In this document: positions 43,557-50,125 of the stretch, piece after piece
How positions within the stretch are numbered: position 1 is the stretch's first letter
Layout: the number at the start of each line of letters is the position of its first letter
NCBI GenBank assembly: GCA_019636625.1
Contig: JAHBXE010000001.1
Location: 124,001-188,000 of the forward strand
Length of the DNA: 64,000 nt
Direction: 5' to 3'
Source: Phycisphaeraceae bacterium
Lineage (GTDB): Bacteria > Planctomycetota > Phycisphaerae > Phycisphaerales > UBA1924
Notes under the pieces: model-generated
The model's input: only the letters and a program-made list of their open reading frames with translations
Database searches by the model: none
What the model was told of the DNA's origin: nothing
Position numbers and translations under genes: made by a program

Positions 43557-44456
43557 ATGACCTCCGCCGCCCAACTCCCCGCCCTCTCCGAAGCCGACGC
43601 CGCTTTCCTCAACGCCTACTTCACCTCAAACGGTGATCCCGCTCGCCTCGGCCCCGACCTGATCTCCATCTACCAATGGGCCACCCAACCCCACATCCAG
43701 ACCTGGCTTGCGTTCCACGAATCCCAACTCGAAAAAGCCACCCGCCTTCGAGCCATCCGTGCCCTCGAAGTCATCGCCGAAACCGATCCCAACCCCGTCG
43801 AACGCCGCCGCGCGGCCACCCGCATCCTCCTCGCCCTCATCCGCTTCGAACAGCCCACGCGCCGCCGCCCAGAACCGCCTGACGACGACCGGGACCCTCC
43901 GAACAACAAACCCCGCGGCAACGGCTCAGAGCCCCGTCATGTCACGGATCAAGCGGTCCACAACGGGATCCACCGGCATGACGCTCAGCCTCCCGTGCGT
44001 CACCAACAGGAACTTCGCGAACCGCGCATCCCCCTTCATCGTGCCCAGCGTCAGCGGCGTCGTCGTCGCCCGGACCGGGACCACGTCGACCACCGCGAAC
44101 TTCGGCTCCCCCGCCGGCGTCCTTCCCGGCTTCTTCGAATCCTCCCGAACGCCCGAAACGACCCTTGCCAAACCCACGATCGCCTTCTCATCCCCCGTGT
44201 GGTAGATCAGGACCTCGTCCCCCTTCTTCACCGACCGAAGGTGAATCAATGCCGCCGCGTTCGTCACTCCGCTCCACTCCGCCTTCTTCTCACGAATCAG
44301 GTCGGCGAAGGAGTACTCGGTCGGTTCGGTCTTGAAGAGGAACGTACCCATCAACTCACATCGTACCGACTTCAATCGTCCACTCGACCCTCAGCGACTC
44401 GCCGCGCCCAAGCCCGCGCACCCCCGTCCCCTCCTCGCCCCGCGACGCCAGGTTGA
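43557..44456 (+). CDS. Small hypothetical protein with uncertain 3' end
   Basis: The ATG at 43557 opens a plausible soluble protein (AQLPALSEADAAFLNAYFTSN, then helical FHESQLEKATRLRAIRALEVIAETDP and RRAATRILLALIRFE), family not recognised. After about residue 120 the frame runs on without a stop to 44456, directly antisense to the EVE gene and the end of the aldose epimerase gene. There it becomes Arg/His/Pro-rich nonsense-like sequence. The true protein is probably ~115-125 residues whose stop was lost by mutation or by an error near 43900, or the C-terminal half is read-through. Only the first 370 nt are well supported. Confidence 0.5.
   Translation: MTSAAQLPALSEADAAFLNAYFTSNGDPARLGPDLISIYQWATQPHIQTWLAFHESQLEKATRLRAIRALEVIAETDPNPVERRRAATRILLALIRFEQPTRRRPEPPDDDRDPPNNKPRGNGSEPRHVTDQAVHNGIHRHDAQPPVRHQQELREPRIPLHRAQRQRRRRRPDRDHVDHRELRLPRRRPSRLLRILPNARNDPCQTHDRLLIPRVVDQDLVPLLHRPKVNQCRRVRHSAPLRLLLTNQVGEGVLGRFGLEEERTHQLTSYRLQSSTRPSATRRAQARAPPSPPRPATPG
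43926..44351 (-). CDS. EVE-domain protein
   Basis: 141 residues, a single EVE (PUA-like) domain: FLFKTEPTEYSFADLIREKKAEWSGV (cut), NAAALIHLRSVKKGDEVLIYHTGDEKAIVGLARV (cut), and the C-terminal RLSVMPVDPVVDRLIRDM. EVE domains bind modified bases in DNA or RNA and are often linked to restriction or epigenetic systems; no such partner is next to it. The ATG at 44351 lies 4 nt after the aldose-epimerase stop, so the two are probably co-transcribed; the longer frame adds only 8 residues. Confidence 0.9.
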   Translation of the reverse strand: MGTFLFKTEPTEYSFADLIREKKAEWSGVTNAAALIHLRSVKKGDEVLIYHTGDEKAIVGLARVVSGVREDSKKPGRTPAGEPKFAVVDVVPVRATTTPLTLGTMKGDARFAKFLLVTHGRLSVMPVDPVVDRLIRDMTGL

Positions 44457-45234
44457 ACCCATCGTTCACCATCGTCACCGGCTCCAGGCAGAAGCTCCCG
44501 GCCATCCCCGTGAACACCACCGTGTGCCCAAGCTCGTCCGAGCACCGGTACCGCACGCGCACGCCGCTCCGCCGCCACAGGATCTCCGCCCCATGCGCAC
44601 TCCCCGCAAACACATCATCAAGCGTCACCGCGCCAACCGGCATCTCCGCCGCCAACGACCGGCACACCTCATCCTCCGCCGCCGCGCCCGTCGGGATCAT
44701 CCCCTCGCACGGATACCGGCGCAGCCCGCCGATCCGCATCTCAGCCTCATCACTCCCCCCGTCCAGCGAGCGAAGCCAGAACGGATGGAACCCAGCGCCC
44801 ACCGGCATCGGGTCCGCCGATCCGCCCTCGTTCCGAACTTCCAGCACCGTCCGCAGGGCATCCTCGCCCACCTCGTACTGCACCCGGACCAAAAAGCCCC
44901 ACGCCAACTCCCCCGGTTCAACCCGGCACGACAGCACCGCCGCGCCCGCTGACGCACGCTCCACCGACCACGCCCGATCCTTCACCAGCCCGTGGATCGC
45001 CGTTCCATCAGGCCAATCCGGCGTCACCCGATGCCGCGCCCCGCGCCATGCAAACCCACCCCCCGCGATCCGGTTGGACCACGGTGCGAGCAGGTAGCAC
45101 GACAGATCATTGAACCACGCCACCCCCATCGGTGCGGGCCGCAGCAGCGCCCGATCGCGCCACCACAAACCCGTGAGCCCCGCGCCCAGCCGCGGCTCGA
45201 TCCCCACGCGCATCCCGCCGCGCACGATCTCCAT
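44356..45234 (-). CDS. Aldose 1-epimerase family protein
   Basis: 292 residues, galactose-mutarotase fold. Visible family features are LAPWSNRIAGGGFAWRG, HGLVKDRAW (conserved His-Gly), VGAGFHPFW with the second catalytic-type His, DDVFAG, and FCLEPVTMVNDGFN containing the catalytic Glu region. It interconverts anomers of a hexose; the sugar is not known. The transcript probably starts at the ATG because a TAGGGT box ends 6 nt upstream. The EVE gene follows after 4 nt. Confidence 0.9.
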   Translation of the reverse strand: MEIVRGGMRVGIEPRLGAGLTGLWWRDRALLRPAPMGVAWFNDLSCYLLAPWSNRIAGGGFAWRGARHRVTPDWPDGTAIHGLVKDRAWSVERASAGAAVLSCRVEPGELAWGFLVRVQYEVGEDALRTVLEVRNEGGSADPMPVGAGFHPFWLRSLDGGSDEAEMRIGGLRRYPCEGMIPTGAAAEDEVCRSLAAEMPVGAVTLDDVFAGSAHGAEILWRRSGVRVRYRCSDELGHTVVFTGMAGSFCLEPVTMVNDGFNLASRGEEGTGVRGLGRGESLRVEWTIEVGTM

Positions 45235-45240
45235 GCTCCA

Positions 45241-45246
45241 ACCCTA
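45241..45246 (-). promoter_or_regulatory. -10-like box TAGGGT (leaderless)
   Basis: TAGGGT on the minus strand ends 6 nt before the ATG at 45234, directly downstream of the terminator hairpin of the preceding gene. Confidence 0.35.
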
Positions 45247-45252
45247 TCAGCA

Positions 45253-45297
45253 CAGCGGCCCTTCCGCATCCCCGAAAGGAACGCGGAAGGGCCGCTG
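45253..45297. terminator. 15-bp perfect inverted repeat, probable terminator
   Basis: CAGCGGCCCTTCCGC (45253-45267) and its exact complement (45283-45297) are separated by 15 nt. It lies 30 nt after the stop of the Cys-rich gene (minus strand) and just before the next promoter. There is no T-run, so it would act as an intrinsic-like hairpin or 3'-end stabiliser. Confidence 0.65.
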
Positions 45298-45327
45298 ATG
45301 AAGTCAAACGATGCTGTCAGGCGGAGC

Positions 45328-45840
45328 TTACTGGCCGCCTTCCTTCTTCTCACCCTCGCAGCCGCCGCAGCAGCCGTTCTTGCCATCGCCCGTGCAGCCG
45401 TCGGTGCCTTCCTTGCAGACCTTCTCGGTCTTGGCCTCGGACGAGCAGCACCCGTCCTTCTTGGCTTCCGCCGCGACCGTCTTCACGGCCGCTTCCTTGG
45501 AAGCGCAGCACTCGGTCTTGCCCTCGGCCGCCACCGTCTTCACCGCCGCTTCCTTCGAAGCGCAGCACTCGCTCTTGGCTTCTGCCGCGACCGTCTTCGT
45601 CTCCGGGCAGCAGCCCTCGGACTTCGACGCCATCGTCGACTCGCACTCCTTGTGCCCCGTGCACAGCGCACAGTCACCGTGGTCCTCGCCGGCGACATGC
45701 ACCACCGCCGCCTTGACGTCCTTGTCCACGCAGCTCGAGCAGCCGCCGCTCAACACCTTGTATCCCACCGTGCCCGCGGCCACGAGGCCCGCGATCGCCA
45801 GGATGGGGGTCAGAAACGTTCCGCCGATTCGACAGCTCAT
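45328..45840 (-). CDS. Membrane-anchored Cys-rich repeat protein, putative metal or redox protein
   Basis: 170 residues, no family recognised. One N-terminal membrane helix (LTPILAIAGLVAAGTVGY) is followed by SGGCSSC and HGDCALCTGHKEC (CxxC motifs). Three to four repeats then follow of ~20 residues with Cys-Cys pairs (ECCASKEAAVKTVAAE), and a Gly/Cys/Glu-rich end (GCCGGCEGEKKEGG). There are about 18 Cys in total. GGAG at 6 nt before the ATG sets the start. The pattern suggests metal binding or disulfide-based envelope function. It is bounded downstream by a strong hairpin, so it is probably transcribed alone. Confidence 0.8.
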   Translation of the reverse strand: MSCRIGGTFLTPILAIAGLVAAGTVGYKVLSGGCSSCVDKDVKAAVVHVAGEDHGDCALCTGHKECESTMASKSEGCCPETKTVAAEAKSECCASKEAAVKTVAAEGKTECCASKEAAVKTVAAEAKKDGCCSSEAKTEKVCKEGTDGCTGDGKNGCCGGCEGEKKEGGQ

Positions 45841-46108
45841 GGGGCGCTCCTTCGGATGAATCTCTCTGGTGATATCGACCTTGGACGCTCAAGGATACGC
45901 CCGGGTTCCACCCCCGGTTCAACCCACCCGCCCCTATTCCCCATCCCCGGCAAGTCCGCTCCGTGGTTACAGGCCCCCGCCCGCATAACCCGCCCGTCCC
46001 TCTCCCGCATTCCCGGACCGCGATTCAGACCCCTTCACCCAGCGTCGATATCCCCGTCGGGTACCGGTGCGCGGCGGTCAACCGCACCATTTCACCAGGG
46101 AGACGGCG

Positions 46109-48292
46109 ATGAGTTCCGACCACTCGGAGCAGGTTCATTCGACTCAGCCCGCGGGCAATGCCGGCGAGGACGACCTCCTCGGCGTGATCGCCGATGTCGA
46201 GCGCCAGCTCGAGAGCCTCAAGTCTCACCGCGCCGAGCGAGACGCCTTCCGCCAGCGCCTCGAAGCCCGCGAGAAGGAACTCGACCAGCGGGCCAAGGAC
46301 CTCGAAGCCGCCGAGACCGCCCTCAAGGAACGCCAGAATCTCCTCCAGGTCCAGGACGACCAGCACGCCCAGCGCCAGCGCGACCTCGAAGCCGCCGAGG
46401 CGGATCTCAACGCCCGCCGCGAGAAGCTCGAGCGCGACTTCGCCGCCCTGGCGGAGGAGCAGCGAAAGGCCTCCGACGCCGCCGCCCGCGAGGCCGCCGA
46501 ACTCAAGGCCATGTCCGTCGCGCTCGAGCAGCGCGAGCAGCGGCTGGCCGACCACGCGGCCAACATCTCCCGCCAGCGCGAGTCCTTCGAAGCCCTCGCC
46601 GCCGAGCTGACCCGCCGCCAGGAAGCCGCCGAACAGGAGGCCGCCGAGCTCCGCAACGCCCGCGAAGAAGCGGCCCAGCTCCAGAGCCGGCTCACCGAGT
46701 CCGAGCGCCAGAACGCCTCCCGCACCGCTCAGCTCGACCAGGCCCAGGGCCGCATCGCCGAACTCGAACAGCGCATCGAGGAGCTCGACAGCGCCGTCGA
46801 GGAAGCCAAGTTGCAGTACGACGAGCAGAGCGCCCGTCTCACCGAGGAGCTCCGCGTCGCCCGCGAGGCCGTGAAGCGCGCCGGCGAAGCCCAGAGCGCG
46901 CTCATGGAGGAAATCCAGAAGCGCGACAAGGCCGCTGCCGAGTTCCAGCGCCAGACCGAGCTCTTCAAGAGCGAGGCGGCACGCAAGCAGGCCGCCGCGA
47001 CCGAAGCCGAGGCCCGCGTCGCCGACTTCAAGCGCCAGCTCATCGAGCGCGACGGCCGAATCCAGGAGCTCTCCGGCAAGCTCGCCGCCGCGACCACCAA
47101 GTTCCGCGAAGTGTCCCAGACCCTTCAGGAGCAGGCCTCGCTCGCCGAACAGGCCCACTCGCTGCAGGAAGAACTGCGCCACCGCGACCGCGAGATTGCC
47201 CGGCTCAAGGCCGCGGCGTCTCAGTCCGGCGACGCCGAAGCCCACCGCGCCGACATCGAGGCGCTCGAGCAGCAGCTCCAGCAGATGCGACAGCAGTTGG
47301 AGGAAGCTCGCGAAGCCAACCGCGAGCTCAAGTCGCGAGCGGCGCACGCACCCGCTCAATCGGGCGGCGGCATCCCCGAGGAAATCGGCGAGGCCGTCAT
47401 GACGCGCTGGCGGCGGCTCCGCCTCATGCGAGACCTGCTCAAGGAGCAGGGCGAGAAACTGCGCGAAGCGGGCGAGGCCGTCCGCGCGCGGTTCGCGCAG
47501 GCCGAGCAGATCCTGGCCCAGCGCGAGCAGCTCGTGCAGGCGCGGGCCGCGATCGCCTCGCAGCAGGACAAGCTCCAGAAGCTCCAGGCCCGCGCGGCGG
47601 TCGGCAAGGCCGGCGTCGCGATGTTCTACTTCGTGGGCGCCCTGGCCGGCCTGGCCGGCCTGAGCTGGGCCATCTCGGGGGAGGTGACGCCCTCGACCTA
47701 CGCCGCCCGAGCCGTGATCAACGCCGACACCCGCGGCCGCCAGACCAGCGACGACCAACTCGCCGAGTGGCAGAAGTACATGGAGTCCGAACTGGCCGAC
47801 CCGCGGATGCACGAGGTGACCGCCGAGCGCATGGCCCGCGCCGGCATCGTCTCGCTCGCCTCGCCGGGAAGCGTCGCCCAGCGGCTGGAGAAAGACTTCA
47901 TCGTCGATTCCCCCGTTGCGGGGAGTCTCAAGCTGGAGCTCCGCGGCACCGGCAAGGCCAAGACCGTTCGAGAACTCGACACGCTCGTCACGGCGCTGGC
48001 CAGCCAGGCCAACGCGACGCGCGAACGCCGGCCCGATGGCCTTGGCGTGGTCATCGCGGAAAAGCCGAACGCCGACGCCGGGCCCTTGAACAACAGCCGG
48101 GTGCTCTACGCCGGCGGCATCTTCGGCCTGGGCCTCTTCCTGTGCCTCGGGCTCGGCAGCGTGGCCTATTCGCGCCTGGCACGGGCCAAGGTCCGGCTCG
48201 AACAGGAGCAGGACATCGACGCCATCCTGGACAACGCCAACTGGAAGGCGGCGGAAGAGAAGATGCGCGAGGGACGATCGGGCCGGGCCTGA
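46109..48292 (+). CDS. Long coiled-coil membrane protein with Wzz-like extracytoplasmic loop
   Basis: 727 residues. After ~20 variable residues, residues ~25-430 are almost uninterrupted coiled coil rich in Glu, Arg, Gln and Ala (QLESLKSHRAERDAFRQRLE and many similar heptads). TM1 lies at ~501-523 (AMFYFVGALAGLAGLSWAI). A ~140-residue loop starting TPSTYAARAVINAD looks like the membrane-proximal Wzz/chain-length-determinant domain. TM2 lies at ~665-690, with a short charged tail. GGGAG is 6 nt before the ATG. Normal Wzz proteins have the coiled coil outside the cytoplasm; here it would be cytoplasmic. It may be a structural partner of polysaccharide synthesis, but this is inference. Confidence 0.85.
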   Translation: MSSDHSEQVHSTQPAGNAGEDDLLGVIADVERQLESLKSHRAERDAFRQRLEAREKELDQRAKDLEAAETALKERQNLLQVQDDQHAQRQRDLEAAEADLNARREKLERDFAALAEEQRKASDAAAREAAELKAMSVALEQREQRLADHAANISRQRESFEALAAELTRRQEAAEQEAAELRNAREEAAQLQSRLTESERQNASRTAQLDQAQGRIAELEQRIEELDSAVEEAKLQYDEQSARLTEELRVAREAVKRAGEAQSALMEEIQKRDKAAAEFQRQTELFKSEAARKQAAATEAEARVADFKRQLIERDGRIQELSGKLAAATTKFREVSQTLQEQASLAEQAHSLQEELRHRDREIARLKAAASQSGDAEAHRADIEALEQQLQQMRQQLEEAREANRELKSRAAHAPAQSGGGIPEEIGEAVMTRWRRLRLMRDLLKEQGEKLREAGEAVRARFAQAEQILAQREQLVQARAAIASQQDKLQKLQARAAVGKAGVAMFYFVGALAGLAGLSWAISGEVTPSTYAARAVINADTRGRQTSDDQLAEWQKYMESELADPRMHEVTAERMARAGIVSLASPGSVAQRLEKDFIVDSPVAGSLKLELRGTGKAKTVRELDTLVTALASQANATRERRPDGLGVVIAEKPNADAGPLNNSRVLYAGGIFGLGLFLCLGLGSVAYSRLARAKVRLEQEQDIDAILDNANWKAAEEKMREGRSGRA

Positions 48293-48312
48293 GCGAAGGC
48301 GGCAGGATCGTG

Positions 48313-48318
48313 TACACT
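48313..48318 (+). promoter_or_regulatory. -10-like box TACACT
   Basis: TACACT lies 20 nt before the GTG at 48338, leaving a short leader that holds GGAGG (48328-48332). Confidence 0.45.
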
Positions 48319-48337
48319 CCCGGCTCGGGAGGTGCAC

Positions 48338-49192
48338 GTGGATCGAAGGTCATTTGTTGCAACCGGATTGGCCGCGGCGGCGCTGGCGGGCGGTTCACGT
48401 CCGCTCGGAGCCCAGCCGGCGGAAGGCAAGGCGGTGCTCACGGGGCGGGTGAAGCACTCGGTGTGCCGGTGGTGCTACGGGTCCATGTCGGTGGAGGATC
48501 TGTGCAAGCAGGCCGCGGCGATGGGGATCGCTTCGGTCGAGCTGCTGTACGAGAAGGAGTGGGGGATCCCGGCGCAGCACGGGCTCACGTGCGCGGTGGC
48601 GATGGGGCCGAACCCGATTCATCGGGGGTGGAACCGGGTGGAGCACCACGATGAGTTTGTGAAGGAGTCGGAGCGGCTGCTGCCGCTGGTGAAGGCGGCG
48701 GGGATCCCGAACATGATCGTGTTCTCCGGCAATCGCGCGGGGCAGGCGGATGCGGAGGGTGTGGCCAACTGCGTGAAGGGGTTCCGGCGGATCGTGCCGC
48801 TGGCGGAGCAGCTTGGCGTGACGGTGATCATGGAACTGCTGTCGAGCAAGGACCACCGGGACTACCAGTGCGATCGGACGGCGTGGGGCGTGGAGGTCGT
48901 GAAGGGGGTGGGATCGGACCGGTTCAAGCTGCTGTACGACATCTACCACATGCAGCGGATGGAGGGCGATGTGATCGCGACGATCCGCGAGAACATCGCG
49001 CACATCGGCCACTTCCACACGGGCGGTGTGCCGGGGCGGAACGAGATCGATGAGACGCAGGAACTGAACTACGCGACGATCTGCAAGGCGATTGTTGAGA
49101 CGGGCTACACGGGGTTCATCGGGCAGGAGTTCATCCCGAGGAAGGACCCGATGGCGTCGCTAAGGCGAGCGATTGAAATCTGTGATGTGTGA
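48338..49192 (+). CDS. Exported hydroxypyruvate-isomerase-like TIM barrel
   Basis: 284 residues. A Tat-type signal (DRRSFVATGLAAAALAG ... GAQ) precedes a sugar phosphate isomerase/epimerase TIM barrel of the Hyi type: HSVCRWCYGSMSVEDLCKQA, SVELLYEKEWG, VIMELLSSKDH, LLYDIYHMQRMEGD with the metal-ligand Asp/His, GHFHTGGVPGRNEI and FIGQEFIP. The GTG at 48338 is chosen because GGAGG lies 5 nt upstream and the twin-arginine sequence follows at once. The exported location is unusual for a Hyi enzyme but common for planctomycete members of this superfamily. The second TIM-barrel gene follows after 15 nt. Confidence 0.88.
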   Translation: MDRRSFVATGLAAAALAGGSRPLGAQPAEGKAVLTGRVKHSVCRWCYGSMSVEDLCKQAAAMGIASVELLYEKEWGIPAQHGLTCAVAMGPNPIHRGWNRVEHHDEFVKESERLLPLVKAAGIPNMIVFSGNRAGQADAEGVANCVKGFRRIVPLAEQLGVTVIMELLSSKDHRDYQCDRTAWGVEVVKGVGSDRFKLLYDIYHMQRMEGDVIATIRENIAHIGHFHTGGVPGRNEIDETQELNYATICKAIVETGYTGFIGQEFIPRKDPMASLRRAIEICDV

Positions 49193-49207
49193 TCGGGGAT
49201 TCTGGAC

Positions 49208-50098
49208 ATGCGCATGACACTCTTGCTCGGGTTGATCGCGGTCTTCTTCGCGTGCGTGATGGCGGCGTGGGCGCAGCCGGAGTCGAAGGAGCCGGCGGTG
49301 CGGGATGATGCCGCGGCGGAACGGCTGGGATGGAAGCTGGGGACGCAGGCGTGGACGTTCCGCGATCGGACGGCGATCGAGGCGATCGAGACGGCGGCGC
49401 GGCTGGGGCTCAAGTACATCGAGCTGTTTCCCGGGCAGGACCTCGGGAAGGACTTTCCGGGAGCCAAGGTGGGGCCGGACCTGTCCATGGAGCTGCGCAA
49501 GGCGCTGCGGAAGGAGCTGGCGGCGCACGGTGTGACGCCAATGGCGTTTGGCGTGGTGAACTTCCGGAACGATGAGAAGGATTCGAGGCGGTACTTCGAG
49601 TTCTGCCGAGACATGGGGATCCCGACGATCACGTGCGAGCCGGAGATGGCGGCGTGGGATGTGGTGGAGCGGCTGGCGGAGGAGTTCGGGATCAACGCGG
49701 CGTGCCACGACCACCCCAAGCCGAGCACGTACTGGAACCCGGACACGGTGCTGGAGGCGATCAAGGGGCGGTCAAAGCGGCTGGGGGCGTGCGCGGATAC
49801 GGGGCACTGGACGCGGAGCGGGCTGGTGGCGGTGGAGTGCCTGAAGAAACTGGAGGGGAAGATCATCTCGCTGCACTTCAAGGACATCGCGCCGGCGGAG
49901 ATGAAGGGAATCGATCGTCCATGGGGGACGGGCGAGGGGGATGCGAAGGCGATGCTGAAGGAACTGCACCGGCAGGGGTTCAAGGGGTTGATTTCGGTGG
50001 AGTACGAGACGGGCCGGGGCGCGGAGTTGGAGGCGAACGTGGCCAAGTGCATCGCGTGGTTTGATGAGGTGGCGAGGGAGTTGGCGCCGGCGGAGTGA
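49208..50098 (+). CDS. Exported sugar phosphate isomerase/epimerase-family protein
   Basis: 296 residues with a Sec signal peptide ending AAWAQ. The mature part is a xylose-isomerase-like TIM barrel: LGTQAWTFRDRTAIEAIETAARLG (cut), YIELFPGQ, GIPTITCEPEM, NAACHDHPKPSTYW, GACADTGHWTRSGL, IISLHFKDI and LISVEYETG. The metal-ligand Glu, His, Asp, His and Glu pattern is retained. Natural substrate unknown. It shares a fold with, but is not a close copy of, the preceding gene; together they may process the same sugar outside the cytoplasm. Confidence 0.88.
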   Translation: MRMTLLLGLIAVFFACVMAAWAQPESKEPAVRDDAAAERLGWKLGTQAWTFRDRTAIEAIETAARLGLKYIELFPGQDLGKDFPGAKVGPDLSMELRKALRKELAAHGVTPMAFGVVNFRNDEKDSRRYFEFCRDMGIPTITCEPEMAAWDVVERLAEEFGINAACHDHPKPSTYWNPDTVLEAIKGRSKRLGACADTGHWTRSGLVAVECLKKLEGKIISLHFKDIAPAEMKGIDRPWGTGEGDAKAMLKELHRQGFKGLISVEYETGRGAELEANVAKCIAWFDEVARELAPAE

Positions 50099-50113
50099 AA
50101 CCTGCCCGGTCGG

Positions 50114-50119
50114 TACACT
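50114..50119 (+). promoter_or_regulatory. -10-like box TACACT for the SASA-GH95 gene (leaderless)
   Basis: TACACT ends 6 nt before the ATG at 50126, in the 27-nt gap after the TIM-barrel gene. Confidence 0.45.
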
Positions 50120-50125
50120 GCGGGG

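Noticed and set aside
46025..48337. 770-residue Leu/Gly-rich minus-strand frame opposite the coiled-coil gene
   Set aside because: Antisense of GAG/CAG/CTC-rich heptads gives an apparently hydrophobic protein; no start site and no family.
45841..48337. DnaA-box cluster marking a replication origin at the composition switch
   Set aside because: I found no TTATCCACA-like sites in the intergenic regions 45841-46108 or 48293-48337, and no dnaA, dnaN or gidA nearby; only the skew switch is reported.
44992..48654. 1220-residue + strand open frame spanning several genes
   Set aside because: It runs out of frame through the aldose epimerase, Cys-rich and coiled-coil genes; the frame at 46109-48292 has the ribosome-binding site and heptad pattern.
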